Part shown: in pieces, positions 21,780 through 29,744 of the stretch
Layout: each line of letters starts with the position of its first letter
How positions within the stretch are numbered: position 1 is the stretch's first letter
From: Paractinoplanes aksuensis
GTDB lineage: Bacteria > Actinomycetota > Actinomycetes > Mycobacteriales > Micromonosporaceae
Direction of reading: 5' to 3'
Assembly (NCBI RefSeq): GCF_024137025.1
Contig: NZ_JAMYJR010000021.1
Span: 124,001 to 188,000 of the forward strand
DNA: 64,000 nt
Translations under genes and position numbers: made by a program
Notes under the pieces: model-generated
The model's input: the letters and a program-made list of their open reading frames with translations, nothing else
Told to the model about the DNA's origin: nothing
Database searches by the model: none

Positions 21780-23450
21780 TTACTTGATCGTGACGGTGGT
21801 GGACAGCGTCGACTGATCGATGTCGCTCGTGCGCGCGGTGACCTTGAACGTCCATTCACCCGCGGCCGGGAGCGCGATGTCGCCGATCGCGTGGAAGTCG
21901 GTGATCCGCAGCAGCGGGACCTCGATCGGCTCGATGCCCTTGGCCGTCAGCGCGGCCGTGGCGGTCCACTCGACCACGGTCAGCGGCTTGTTGTCGGGCG
22001 TGTAGGCGTACAGGTGAATGCTGTTGTTGCCGACCGTGGCCGGGAACACGTCGATCTGCAGGGCCATCTTGTTGTCGGTCAGCGTCTTCGACACGGTGGT
22101 CGAGGTGCCCGTGCTCTGCGAGGCCTCGGCCGTCCGCGCGGGCGGGATCTGCACCAGGGCCGAGGTGATGCCGAGGATAACGGCGGTGACCGCCAGTTCG
22201 GCCCACACCACCCGGCGCAGGCCCCTGGGCTCGGCCTCGCCCGCCTTCGAGCGCACCAGCCGCCGCGAGAAGAACGCCACGACCAGCACGATCGCGACCA
22301 GCCCGACCTTGGCCAGGATCAGGCGGCCGTACGTGGTGAAGAACAGCCCGTCCAGCGACGAGACCTCGATCAGCGCCTGCACGACGCCGGCCACGATCAG
22401 CGCCGCCACCGCCGTGGAGGCCCAGCGCGACCAGATCGGCAGGATCGCCCCGAGTTCCCGCTCGTCGGCCTGGCGCAGCAGGAAGCCGACCAGCATGACC
22501 AGGCCGCCCAGCCACACCGCCATGGCGGCCAGGTGGATCGCGTCGACCACCACCGACACCCCGGCCACCGGGGAGGCGGTCGGGTGCCCGGTCAGCGGCC
22601 AGGTGGCCAGCGCGGCCACGCCGAGCACGCCGAGCAGGGCCAGGTCGGTCTTGGAGTCGTTGCCCGAGCCCTTGAGCAGCGGCCGCAGCAGCAGGGCGGC
22701 GGCGCAGATGACGCCCAGCCGCACCAGCATGATCGCGCCGAAGGTGCTGCCCAGCACGTCGCGCAGGTCGCCCACCCGGACGTCGAAGAGCCCGGACCCG
22801 GTCGAGTAGGGGGCCTGGAGCCAGATCGCGAGCAGCGTGCTGAACGCGATCAGCCCGAGCCCGGTCCAGACCAGGCGGCCGGGCCCGCGGCGGCTGAGCC
22901 GGTGCGGCCAGAGCAGCGCGAGGACGAGCACCGGCCCGACCAGGAGCACCAGACCGGCGTACCCCAGGTATTTGCCGACCGGGATGAGCCCGCGCACGAC
23001 GGGGTCGACCGTCTCGTCGTCGACGGTGGCCGTGGGCGGGGCCGAGGCGGCGCCCACCGAGTACGTGATGCTGCCGCCGACCGGGTGACTGTCGGCCGAG
23101 ATGACCCGGTAGCTGACCAGGTAGGTGCCGCGGCCGCCGCCCGAGCGGAGCGGGATCGTGACGCTGCCGCCGTCGACGCTGGGCTCGCCCTGGTCGGCCC
23201 GGGAGCCGTCCGGGGCCAGCACCTGGATCTTGCCGTTGAGCAGCTGCACCGATTCGGTGAAGTTCAACGTGATCTTGTTGGGGGCGTCGGGCACGATCGT
23301 GCCGTTGGCCGGGTCGCTGTTGGCCAGCGCGGCGTGGGCGCTCGCGGGCAGGGCCGGGCCGACCAGAACGGCGAAGAACCCGATCAGGATGCCCGCCAGA
23401 GCCGCCAAACCCCGACAAAACCGGCGCCGATCAACAGTCATGCCCGACAT
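21780..23450 (-). CDS. CopC-CopD fusion copper uptake/resistance protein
   Basis: A 556-residue protein. A signal peptide (about 1-38) precedes mature His-Ala-Ala-Leu-Ala-Asn-Ser-Asp-Pro-Ala: the new N-terminal His plus the later Ser-Ala-Asp-Ser-His-Pro-Val-Gly match the CopC copper(II) site. After the CopC domain (39-135) come eight or so transmembrane helices of the CopD domain (about 155-425), with conserved His in Asp-Ala-Ile-His-Leu-Ala-Ala-Met and Thr-Gly-His-Pro-Thr. A C-terminal extracytoplasmic beta domain (about 440-556, YtkA-like in look) follows. The overall layout resembles YcnJ. It is divergent from an ECF sigma gene and near a thiol-redox operon, suggesting a copper or redox envelope response. 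Confidence 0.88.
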   Translation of the reverse strand: MSGMTVDRRRFCRGLAALAGILIGFFAVLVGPALPASAHAALANSDPANGTIVPDAPNKITLNFTESVQLLNGKIQVLAPDGSRADQGEPSVDGGSVTIPLRSGGGRGTYLVSYRVISADSHPVGGSITYSVGAASAPPTATVDDETVDPVVRGLIPVGKYLGYAGLVLLVGPVLVLALLWPHRLSRRGPGRLVWTGLGLIAFSTLLAIWLQAPYSTGSGLFDVRVGDLRDVLGSTFGAIMLVRLGVICAAALLLRPLLKGSGNDSKTDLALLGVLGVAALATWPLTGHPTASPVAGVSVVVDAIHLAAMAVWLGGLVMLVGFLLRQADERELGAILPIWSRWASTAVAALIVAGVVQALIEVSSLDGLFFTTYGRLILAKVGLVAIVLVVAFFSRRLVRSKAGEAEPRGLRRVVWAELAVTAVILGITSALVQIPPARTAEASQSTGTSTTVSKTLTDNKMALQIDVFPATVGNNSIHLYAYTPDNKPLTVVEWTATAALTAKGIEPIEVPLLRITDFHAIGDIALPAAGEWTFKVTARTSDIDQSTLSTTVTIK

Positions 23451-23549
23451 GCTGCCCGATCCGGTCTACCGCTGCCCACTAGAGGTGGTCGGCGACGATG
23501 CGATCCGGACCGCGGTGCCCGCTGGACACGATCCGCAAACCCATGGGCG

Positions 23550-23555
23550 TACGAT
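23550..23555 (+). promoter_or_regulatory. -10 box TACGAT for a leaderless sigma-factor mRNA
   Basis: TACGAT ends 8 bases before ATG 23564, which places the transcription start at about the A of the ATG. No Shine-Dalgarno sequence is visible, consistent with a leaderless transcript. No good -35 box is seen. Confidence 0.4.
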
Positions 23556-23563
23556 GACGGGCC

Positions 23564-24100
23564 ATGGACGGCCTGGACGAAACGACCTCGCTCGCCCTCG
23601 CCGCCCGCGAGGGTGACGAAGCCGCTCTGGCGACGTTCGTGCGCGCCACCCAGGCCGAGGTCTGGCGGTTCACGGCGGCGCTGGTCGACCCGGGTGCGGC
23701 CGACGACCTGACCCAGGACACGTTCCTGCGCGCGTTCAAGGCCCTGCCCGCGTTCGAGGCCCGCTCGACCGCCCGCACCTGGCTGCTCGGCATCGCCCGG
23801 CGCACGTGTGCCGACCATCTGCGCACAGTGGTCCGCCGCCGCCGGCTCGACGCCCGCCTGGCCGCCGAGGCCTGGACGGCGACGCCCTCGCCCGACCCGG
23901 CGCACCGGCTCTCCACGGCCGATCTGCTCGACCGGCTCGGCGACGAGCGGCGTACGGCGTTCGTGCTGACCCAGGTCCTGGGCCTGTCGTACGCCGAGGC
24001 GGCCGAGATCGAGGACGTGCCGGTCGGCACGATCCGCTCGCGCGTGGCGCGGGCCCGGGACGAGCTGGTGACGGCCGTCTCGCAAGCCAGAGCGGTGTAG
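23564..24100 (+). CDS. ECF (sigma-70 family, group 4) sigma factor
   Basis: A 178-residue protein. Region 2 (about 12-80) shows Asp-Asp-Leu-Thr-Gln-Asp-Thr-Phe-Leu-Arg-Ala-Phe-Lys and Ala-Arg-Thr-Trp-Leu-Leu-Gly-Ile-Ala-Arg-Arg; region 4 (about 120-175) shows Gly-Leu-Ser-Tyr-Ala-Glu-Ala-Ala-Glu-Ile and Gly-Thr-Ile-Arg-Ser-Arg-Val-Ala-Arg-Ala. No anti-sigma gene is adjacent. It resembles the small SigC-type factors, which in mycobacteria are tied to copper acquisition; the CopC-CopD gene next door fits that idea. An ECF-like promoter lies in front of the following operon, so it may control that operon directly. Confidence 0.9.
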   Translation: MDGLDETTSLALAAREGDEAALATFVRATQAEVWRFTAALVDPGAADDLTQDTFLRAFKALPAFEARSTARTWLLGIARRTCADHLRTVVRRRRLDARLAAEAWTATPSPDPAHRLSTADLLDRLGDERRTAFVLTQVLGLSYAEAAEIEDVPVGTIRSRVARARDELVTAVSQARAV

Positions 24101-24135
24101 TCAGCCAATTCCCAGCGGAACCCCAGCACAATAAA

Positions 24136-24164
24136 GGGAACCGGCGGGACATTTGCTTCGACTA
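24136..24164 (+). promoter_or_regulatory. ECF-type promoter in front of the MauE/DsbA operon
   Basis: GGGAACC at 24136-24142, a 16-bp spacer and CGACTA at 24159-24164 match the GGAAC/CG(A/T)C pattern of ECF promoters. The predicted start is about 24171, at the GTG of the next gene, implying a leaderless mRNA. The neighbouring sigma factor is the obvious candidate regulator. Confidence 0.5.
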
Positions 24165-24171
24165 AACGGGC

Positions 24172-24672
24172 GTGACCATGGACTTGAGGCAGCAGCCGAA
24201 CCGGCTCGCGGCGGCCTGGCCGTGGATCTCCACCCTCGCGCGTCTCGGCCTGGCGGCGGTCTTCCTGATCGCCGGCGGGCTCAAGGTGACCGACCTGGCC
24301 GCCTCGGCGCGCGCGGTGAACGCGTACGACCTGATGTCCTACGACACCGCCAAGGTGATCGGGGCCGTCCAGCCGTTCCTGGAGATCGCACTGGGCTTGC
24401 TGTTGCTGATCGGTATCGCCACCCGACTGAGCGCGATCATCGCGGCGGTGCTGATGGTGATCTTCATCGCCGGCATCATCTCGGCGTGGGCCCGCGGGCT
24501 GCAGATCGACTGTGGCTGCTTCAGCAAAGGCGGGGAACTGACCGGCGGACGCACCGCCCAGTACGGCCTGGACATCCTGCGTGACGTGGGCTTCCTGGCC
24601 CTGGCCGGCATCCTGATCTGGAAGCCGCGGTCGAAGTTCTCGCTCGACAGTGTCTTGTTGGGAGAGAGATGA
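24172..24672 (+). CDS. MauE/DoxX-type membrane protein
   Basis: A 166-residue (from GTG; 164 from ATG 24178) four-helix membrane protein. The Asp-Cys-Gly-Cys-Phe motif near residue 122 is the redox Cys pair of the MauE branch of the DoxX superfamily, which passes electrons to extracytoplasmic thioredoxin-like proteins, somewhat like DsbB or VKOR. The stop overlaps the ATG of the DsbA-like gene (ATGA), and pairing with a thioredoxin-fold protein is the common context. It probably re-oxidises or reduces that partner. Confidence 0.85.
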   Translation: MTMDLRQQPNRLAAAWPWISTLARLGLAAVFLIAGGLKVTDLAASARAVNAYDLMSYDTAKVIGAVQPFLEIALGLLLLIGIATRLSAIIAAVLMVIFIAGIISAWARGLQIDCGCFSKGGELTGGRTAQYGLDILRDVGFLALAGILIWKPRSKFSLDSVLLGER

Positions 24673-25409
24673 GCAAGGGTAATCGGGGGCGCGACCGCTC
24701 GGCGGCCAAGCGGATCGTCGAACAGCAGAATGCGGCCGAGCGCCGCCGCCGGGTGACCATCTGGACGTCGGTCGGCGTGGTGGCCGTGCTGGTGATCGCC
24801 GGCCTGATCGGCTGGGGCGTCGTCGCCAACCAGGACAACTCCACCGCGAGTACGCCCAGTGTGGCCGTCGACGAGGGCACGGCGTTCGCGGTCGGGTCAG
24901 GGCCGGTGACGGTCGACATCTACGAGGACTTCATGTGCCCGATCTGCCACGAGTTCGAGAAGCAGACCGGCCCCACGATCGCCCAGATGGTGACCGACAA
25001 AAAGGTGACAGTGCGCTACCACCCGGTGTCCATCCTGGACCGCGCGTCGAACGGCACGAAGTACTCGACCCGCTCGGCCGGGGCCGCCGCGGCCGCTGCC
25101 GTCGACGGCAAGTTCCTCGAGTACCACAACGTGCTGTTCGAGAACCAGCCCGCCGAGGGCAGCGACGGGCTCGACGACGCCAAGCTGATCGAGCTGGGCA
25201 AGTCGGTCGGGCTGGGCGACTCGTTCGCCACGGCCGTCAACGACAAGACGTACGACTCCTGGGTCACCAAGTCCACCGAGACGTTCGCGTCGCGCGGCTA
25301 CAACGGCACGCCGACGATCGTCGTCAACGGCAAGCAGGTGACCGGGCCCAACGAGACGCTGCCGACCACCGAGATCTTCACGCAGGCCGTCACGGCGGCC
25401 GCCGGGTGA
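24669..25409 (+). CDS. membrane-anchored DsbA-like thiol-disulfide oxidoreductase
   Basis: A 246-residue protein. A cytoplasmic basic N-terminus and one transmembrane helix (about 30-53) precede an extracytoplasmic thioredoxin fold with an inserted helical domain. The active site is Cys-Pro-Ile-Cys-His near residue 95, in a Tyr-Glu-Asp-Phe-Met-Cys context, and the cis-Pro is in Tyr-Asn-Gly-Thr-Pro-Thr-Ile near 219. This is the actinobacterial DsbA-like family. It is coupled to the MauE-type gene upstream and overlaps the next start (GTGA), so all three genes form one translation unit. Confidence 0.9.
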   Translation: MSKGNRGRDRSAAKRIVEQQNAAERRRRVTIWTSVGVVAVLVIAGLIGWGVVANQDNSTASTPSVAVDEGTAFAVGSGPVTVDIYEDFMCPICHEFEKQTGPTIAQMVTDKKVTVRYHPVSILDRASNGTKYSTRSAGAAAAAAVDGKFLEYHNVLFENQPAEGSDGLDDAKLIELGKSVGLGDSFATAVNDKTYDSWVTKSTETFASRGYNGTPTIVVNGKQVTGPNETLPTTEIFTQAVTAAAG

Positions 25410-26380
25410 GACGGTTCCTCCTGATCGTGGCGGTGGCCGGCGTGGTGCTCGCGCCGGCCGCCCCCGCGTTCGCCCACACCGGCGACATCCCGGGCGCCAC
25501 GGCGTACCGGACGGCGGTGACCTCGGTCTCGGCGCCGGGGATCGAGGTGCGCGCGGTCGAGGCCGGGGCGCGGCTCGAACTGTCCAACCCCACGGGCCAC
25601 CCGGTCGAGGTGCTCGGCTACGCGGGCGAGCCCTACCTCGAGATCCGGCCCGACGGCACGTGGCAGAACGTGAGCTCGCCGGCGGCGTACATCAACGAGA
25701 CCGCGGCCGGTGAGGCAGTGCCCGCGTCGGCCGACGCGACCGCGCCGCCGACGTGGCGCAAGCTCTCCGACTCGACGACCGTGCGCTGGCACGACCAGCG
25801 GACCCAGTGGCTGAACCCGTCGAAGCCGCCGCAGTCGGTGGCCGACCCGTCGCGCAGCCACCGTCTGCGCGACTGGACCGTGCCGCTGCGGGTGCAGACC
25901 ACGGTGTACGAGGTTCGCGGCACGCTCGACTGGGAGCCGCCGCCGGTGGCCTGGCTGTGGTGGGCCGGGGCGGGGCTGGCCGGTCTCGCGGCGGCCGCTC
26001 TGCTGCACCGGTGGCCGAGGTCCGTACGGGCGGTTGCTCTGGTCGCTGCTCTCGCTCCTCTGGCGTACGGGGTGATGAGTCTGCTCGACGGCACGACGCC
26101 CTCGCCCGTGCTTTTCCTGGCCGGGCTGATGGCCCTCGCCGCGGTCTACCGCCATCCGCCGTTCTTCCTGGCCCTCACCGGAGCCGTCGTGGCACTGTTC
26201 GCCGGCTTCAACGAGACCCGCGTGTTCTTCGCCTCGGTGGTGCCGACGACCGGCCCGGACTGGCTCGTGCGGCTGGCGGTCGCGCTGGCCCTGGGGGCCG
26301 GGGCCGGTCTGGCCGTGACCGGCCTCCTGCGGATGCGCTCCGCCGTGCCGGCCCCGGCCCCGGACGCCGTGGCTGTGTGA
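25406..26380 (+). CDS. secreted/membrane protein with N-terminal signal peptide and four to five TM helices
   Basis: A 324-residue protein from GTG 25406 overlapping the DsbA-like stop. A signal peptide (about 1-23, Ala-Phe-Ala cut) is followed by an extracytoplasmic beta-rich domain (24-170) and four or five membrane helices. His in the mature N-terminus (His-Thr-Gly-Asp-Ile-Pro) recalls copper-chaperone exits, but no CopC core is evident. Relatives are found beside MauE/DsbA pairs and CopC genes in actinomycetes, as I recall. I infer a role in envelope copper or thiol homeostasis. Confidence 0.7.
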   Translation: MRRFLLIVAVAGVVLAPAAPAFAHTGDIPGATAYRTAVTSVSAPGIEVRAVEAGARLELSNPTGHPVEVLGYAGEPYLEIRPDGTWQNVSSPAAYINETAAGEAVPASADATAPPTWRKLSDSTTVRWHDQRTQWLNPSKPPQSVADPSRSHRLRDWTVPLRVQTTVYEVRGTLDWEPPPVAWLWWAGAGLAGLAAAALLHRWPRSVRAVALVAALAPLAYGVMSLLDGTTPSPVLFLAGLMALAAVYRHPPFFLALTGAVVALFAGFNETRVFFASVVPTTGPDWLVRLAVALALGAGAGLAVTGLLRMRSAVPAPAPDAVAV

Positions 26381-26432
26381 CCCGGACGGCCTTTTCGCCG
26401 CCCTTGCGGGCAGGCGGTCTAGTCTCTTCGGC

Positions 26433-26909
26433 ATGACTGAGACCGCTCGCCTCACCGCCGGCGACACCGCGCCCGAGTTCAGCCTGCCGACCGACAACGG
26501 CGACCGGCTCACCCTCAAGGACCTGCGCGGGCGCAAGGTCGTGCTGTACGCGTACCCGGCCGCGATGACCCCCGGCTGCACCACCCAGGCGTGTGACTTC
26601 CGCGACTCGCTGGGGTCGCTGCAGGCGGCCGGCTACGAGGTCGTCGGCATCTCGCCCGACGCCCCGGCCAAGCTGGCCAAGTTCCGCGAGCGCGACGCCA
26701 TCACGTTCCCTCTCGTCAGCGACGAGGACAAAAGCGTGCTGCAGGCGTACGGCGCGTTCGGCGAGAAGAACAACTACGGCAAGACGGTCATGGGGGTCAT
26801 CCGGTCGACCTTCGTGATCGACGAGAACGGCGTGATCGAGCGCGCCCTCTACAACGTCAAGGCCACCGGTCACGTCGCCAAGCTGCGTCGCGATCTTGGC
26901 ATCGACTGA
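26433..26909 (+). CDS. bcp: thioredoxin-dependent peroxiredoxin Bcp
   Basis: A 158-residue atypical 2-Cys peroxiredoxin that reduces H2O2 and organic peroxides. The peroxidatic Cys lies in Thr-Pro-Gly-Cys-Thr-Thr-Gln-Ala-Cys near residue 49, with the resolving Cys five residues on, the standard Bcp spacing. Phe-Arg-Asp-Ser and Val-Ile-Arg-Ser-Thr-Phe-Val-Ile near the C-terminus complete the family pattern. A TAGTCT -10-like box ends 7 bases before ATG 26433 and no Shine-Dalgarno is visible, so a leaderless mRNA is likely. Confidence 0.95.
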   Translation: MTETARLTAGDTAPEFSLPTDNGDRLTLKDLRGRKVVLYAYPAAMTPGCTTQACDFRDSLGSLQAAGYEVVGISPDAPAKLAKFRERDAITFPLVSDEDKSVLQAYGAFGEKNNYGKTVMGVIRSTFVIDENGVIERALYNVKATGHVAKLRRDLGID

Positions 26910-27025
26910 GCCTACGGTCTCTCCGGCGGCGGCCGATCTCTACGGCAGGACCCTCTGACGGTCTCTCAGACCACGGCGGCTGTCACGCGGCATGATCCGC
27001 GAGGCGGCCGCCGTGCCTTTACGTC

Positions 27026-27031
27026 TACACT
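27026..27031 (+). promoter_or_regulatory. -10 box TACACT of tRNA-Leu
   Basis: TACACT ends 9 bases before the tRNA-Leu 5' end, the usual distance for a tRNA promoter with a very short leader. The -35 region is weak. Upstream, 26910-27025 holds nothing else that I recognise. Confidence 0.5.
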
Positions 27032-27040
27032 CGGCTGGAC

Positions 27041-27124
27041 GCGGGAGTGGCGTAATCGGCAGCCGCGCGGGTTTTAGGTGCCCGTGCCCGAAAGGGCGTG
27101 GGGGTTCAAGTCCCCCCTTCCGCA
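27041..27124 (+). tRNA. tRNA-Leu (anticodon TAG)
   Basis: A class II tRNA of 84 nt: acceptor GCGGGAG/CTTCCGC with one G-T pair, anticodon loop TTTTAGG giving TAG (reads CUA), a long variable arm (GCCCGAAAGGGC-type hairpin), T-loop GTTCAAGTC and discriminator A. CCA is not encoded. Confidence 0.95.
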
Positions 27125-27141
27125 CTCGTAATGATGGCGTC

Positions 27142-27663
27142 ATGGCTATCGAGTTCGTCGTGGATCCGCCGCTGACCCCGCAGTTGCGGGCCGAGATCAT
27201 CACGCTCTGGGTCGAGGTGACCAACGCGGGCGGGGCGGTCGGTTTTGTCGCGCCGGTTTCCCGTACGCAGGTCACGCCCGTCGCCGAGGCCGCCTTCGCG
27301 GGCGTCGAGTCGGGTGTCGACCACCTGCTGACCGGCTACGACGACGGTGAGCTGGTGGCCCTGCTGTTCGTGGTCAGCAACCGGTTCGACCTCAAGGACC
27401 ACTGGCAGGTGCTCAAGCGCGTCATGGTCACCCCGAAGCGCCAGGGCCGGGGCTACGGCGCCGCCCTGATGCGCGAGGCCGAGCAGGTCGCTCGCGGCCT
27501 GGGGCTCGAGGCCCTGCAGGTCACCGTGCGCGGGGGCGCCGGCACCGAGAAGTTCTACGAACGGCTCGGCTACACCCAGGTCGGCCGGGTCCCGGGCGCG
27601 CTGCGGGTCGCCCCGGACGACGACCGCGACGAGTTTCTCTACTGGCTTCCGCTAGGAGCCTGA
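27142..27663 (+). CDS. GNAT-family N-acetyltransferase
   Basis: A 173-residue protein. The acetyl-CoA binding motif A is Arg-Gln-Gly-Arg-Gly-Tyr-Gly-Ala-Ala-Leu near residue 102, preceded by the beta4 strand (Lys-Arg-Val-Met-Val-Thr-Pro), and motif B ends in Lys-Phe-Tyr-Glu-Arg-Leu-Gly-Tyr near 140. The N-terminal 85 residues form the substrate side and do not reveal the acceptor. ATG 27142 is used; it starts 17 bases after tRNA-Leu and could be read from the tRNA transcript. Confidence 0.85.
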   Translation: MAIEFVVDPPLTPQLRAEIITLWVEVTNAGGAVGFVAPVSRTQVTPVAEAAFAGVESGVDHLLTGYDDGELVALLFVVSNRFDLKDHWQVLKRVMVTPKRQGRGYGAALMREAEQVARGLGLEALQVTVRGGAGTEKFYERLGYTQVGRVPGALRVAPDDDRDEFLYWLPLGA

Positions 27664-27803
27664 CGGTCGGCTCCCCTACGGCCCTGACGGCCGGCTTCCC
27701 GCTGCGGCCTGGCCAAGCCGGCCGACCGCTTCTACCGCGGCCCGGACCGCAGCCGGCCGGGCGCGACGGGGAGGTCGCGTCCGGCCGGGTGCGGTGGGGA
27801 CGG

Positions 27804-28751
27804 TCAGGAACAGCGGGGGGAATCGGCGGCCAGGTCGGCGTCGAGCGGGGCGGCCGGCTGAGTGACGGTGGGCGCCGCCGCGACGGTCGACTCGACCAGC
27901 GGGGCGGCCGTCGTCTTCGTCGGCTTCGGGGACGCCGTGGTCTTGGTGGGAGTCGGCTTGGGGGTCGCCTTCTTGGTGACGGCCTTCTTGGTCGCCTTGG
28001 CCTTCTCGGGCTGGACCTTGATGCTGCCGCCCAGCTTGGCCGTGGTCTTCTGGGTCTTCCCCACGGCCAGCTTGATGTTGCCGACGGTCACCGAATTCCC
28101 GTACACATCGGTGATCTTGACCTTGAACGGGCCGTTGCCGACGCCGCTGGGCAGGGTCCAGTAGTTGAAGTCCTCGCGCGACGCCGACTTGAAGCTGCCA
28201 CCCTTGCCGGCGATCTTGACCGAGGCCAGCTGGTTGGAGTGGTTGTCGATCAGCACGCTCAGCCAGTACTGCGAAGAACCTTCCTTCACCCGTACGGAGA
28301 TCGGCCCGGGAACGGCCGCGCCGGGCGCCGCCTTGTAGGTGATCGGGATGATCCCGGCCGACTGCGCGCCGATCTTCTTGAACGCGGTGAGGCTGAGGTC
28401 GAGGTGGCCGACCGGGCACTCCGGGCAGGAGTCGATGACCTTGACCCGGACCTTGCCCTTGGGCCCGGTGACGTCGATGTACGTGCCGCAGGCGGCGCCG
28501 TTCGAGTACTGGTTCTTCTGCCCGAGCGCCACGTAGAGGTCGTCGGCCGGCACGCTCGGGAAGGAGCAGTTGCCGAGCGTGCCCTCCATGAAGAAGTACG
28601 TCGCCTTGCCCTTGGCGGCCGCGGTGGACGGCGGGGCGGCGCAGGCCGAGCCGCTGTTCTGCAGCACGAGCGCCACTCCGAGGACGGCGGCGAGGACGCC
28701 GGCGCCACCGAGGGCGAGCCAGCGGGGCGAGAACAGACGAGAAGCGGTCAC
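27804..28751 (-). CDS. expansin-like secreted protein
   Basis: A 315-residue protein. A signal/anchor helix (about 11-30) is followed by an expansin D1 double-psi barrel (about 46-135: Gly-Lys-Ala-Thr-Tyr-Phe, Cys-Gly-Thr-Tyr-Ile-Asp-Val, Asp-Ser-Cys-Pro-Glu-Cys, His-Leu-Asp-Leu-Ser with the catalytic-like Asp) and a beta-sandwich D2 domain (about 145-235). A Lys/Thr/Pro-rich linker-like tail of about 80 residues ends the protein. Expansins loosen cellulose or peptidoglycan networks without hydrolysis. The tail may bind anionic wall polymers. No adjacent cellulase is present. Confidence 0.85.
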   Translation of the reverse strand: MTASRLFSPRWLALGGAGVLAAVLGVALVLQNSGSACAAPPSTAAAKGKATYFFMEGTLGNCSFPSVPADDLYVALGQKNQYSNGAACGTYIDVTGPKGKVRVKVIDSCPECPVGHLDLSLTAFKKIGAQSAGIIPITYKAAPGAAVPGPISVRVKEGSSQYWLSVLIDNHSNQLASVKIAGKGGSFKSASREDFNYWTLPSGVGNGPFKVKITDVYGNSVTVGNIKLAVGKTQKTTAKLGGSIKVQPEKAKATKKAVTKKATPKPTPTKTTASPKPTKTTAAPLVESTVAAAPTVTQPAAPLDADLAADSPRCS

Positions 28752-28791
28752 GGTCAGCGATCCTGCGCGGACGGCGAGCGCGGCGCCACTT

Positions 28792-28811
28792 TCCTAAGAC
28801 ACTCCTAAGAC
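28792..28811. promoter_or_regulatory. direct repeat TCCTAAGAC x2, one helical turn apart
   Basis: TCCTAAGAC at 28792-28800 and 28803-28811 (11-bp period) lies 41 bases upstream of the expansin start, between that gene and the MOSC gene's stop. Such spacing suits a regulator dimer binding one DNA face. On the minus strand it could also include the expansin promoter. Confidence 0.4.
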
Positions 28812-28825
28812 TCGGGTGGCCCGCT

Positions 28826-29629
28826 TCACCCGGTCGGGACCTCCACCGGGTCGCCGACGTGCAGTTCACCCGTTTCATCCGGAATAAGGTTGATAGCGAA
28901 GAGTAGGCCGCTTTCGAACCTGCGCCGCTGCCCCAGCATCCGCAGCGGCTGGCCGCCCTTCTCCCCCGTCTCCTGATCGATCGTGGTGACCAGGCAGCGC
29001 GAGCACTCCTTGGCGGCCCGGAACGTCATCGCGCCGATCCGCAGCCGCCCGCCGAGCCAGTCGTCCTCGGCCCACGGCTCGGCCCCGCCGACCACCAGGT
29101 TGGGCCGGAACCGGGTCATCGGCACCGGATCGTCCCCGGCCTCGACCAGCCAGTCGTTGAGCGCCGAGAGCGACGCCTCGTTGGCCAGCAGCACGGGGAA
29201 GCCGTCGGCGAAGCTCACGTGGTCGTCCGGCCGGGCGTGGGACTCGATCGCCCGCCCGGCCGGGTCGGCCTGCCACACGAGCCGCGCGTCGCGCCCGAGA
29301 AACCGGCTGCTCCACTCCTTCTCGGCCACGCGGGCGGGCACGGCCGGCTTGCGGCGGAACACGCGCACGTACTCCTCGGGCCCGTCGACGGGCTCGTCGA
29401 TCGCCAGGGGCGGCAGGCCGGGCGCCTCGAGCAGCAGACCACCGGGCCGGGGCGTGACGGTGAGTCGGGTCAGCACCGAGGTGTCGCGCTGAGTGATCGC
29501 GACCCCCTCGGCGTCGACCATCGCCCACCGGCGGTCGCCGGCCAGCCCCCACGGCTCGACCCGGGCGGTGTCGTGCTCGACGCGATGACACCCCTTGACC
29601 GGGTGCGAGTAGAGGGCCGTGATGCGCAT
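28826..29629 (-). CDS. MOSC-domain protein (YcbX/mARC-like)
   Basis: A 267-residue protein. An N-terminal beta-barrel MOSC_N domain (1-115: His-Pro-Val-Lys-Gly, Gly-Leu-Ala-Gly-Asp-Arg-Arg-Trp) precedes the MOSC domain, with the molybdenum-ligand Cys in Lys-Glu-Cys-Ser-Arg-Cys near residue 211 and Arg-Phe-Arg-Pro-Asn near 175. Family members reduce N-hydroxylated or sulfoxide substrates with a molybdenum cofactor. No ferredoxin domain is fused at the C-terminus, so a separate electron donor is needed. It is divergent from the CopB-type ATPase. Confidence 0.88.
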   Translation of the reverse strand: MRITALYSHPVKGCHRVEHDTARVEPWGLAGDRRWAMVDAEGVAITQRDTSVLTRLTVTPRPGGLLLEAPGLPPLAIDEPVDGPEEYVRVFRRKPAVPARVAEKEWSSRFLGRDARLVWQADPAGRAIESHARPDDHVSFADGFPVLLANEASLSALNDWLVEAGDDPVPMTRFRPNLVVGGAEPWAEDDWLGGRLRIGAMTFRAAKECSRCLVTTIDQETGEKGGQPLRMLGQRRRFESGLLFAINLIPDETGELHVGDPVEVPTG

Positions 29630-29674
29630 TACTCCAGCCTGCCACGCCGCAGGTCACTCGATTGTCCTTGCCGC

Positions 29675-29721
29675 TTGATACGCATGACTGGGCTTTACCT
29701 ATACCCCTAGGGGGTATAGGT
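29675..29721 (+). promoter_or_regulatory. CsoR-like copper operator overlapping the ATPase promoter
   Basis: A perfect palindrome, 11-bp arms ACCTATACCCC and its complement (29697-29707, 29711-29721) around TAG, matches the ATACCC...GGGTAT core bound by CsoR copper repressors. A -35-like TTGATA lies at 29675-29680 and the -10 (TATACC, 29700-29705) falls inside the palindrome, so repressor binding would block RNA polymerase. No csoR gene is in the window. Confidence 0.75.
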
Positions 29722-29744
29722 TCGGACGACGGAGGTGGTCCGCC

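Noticed and set aside
26992..27141. Upstream extension of the GNAT gene through tRNA-Leu
   Set aside because: The extension reads through a complete tRNA gene; ATG 27142 directly after it is the sensible start.
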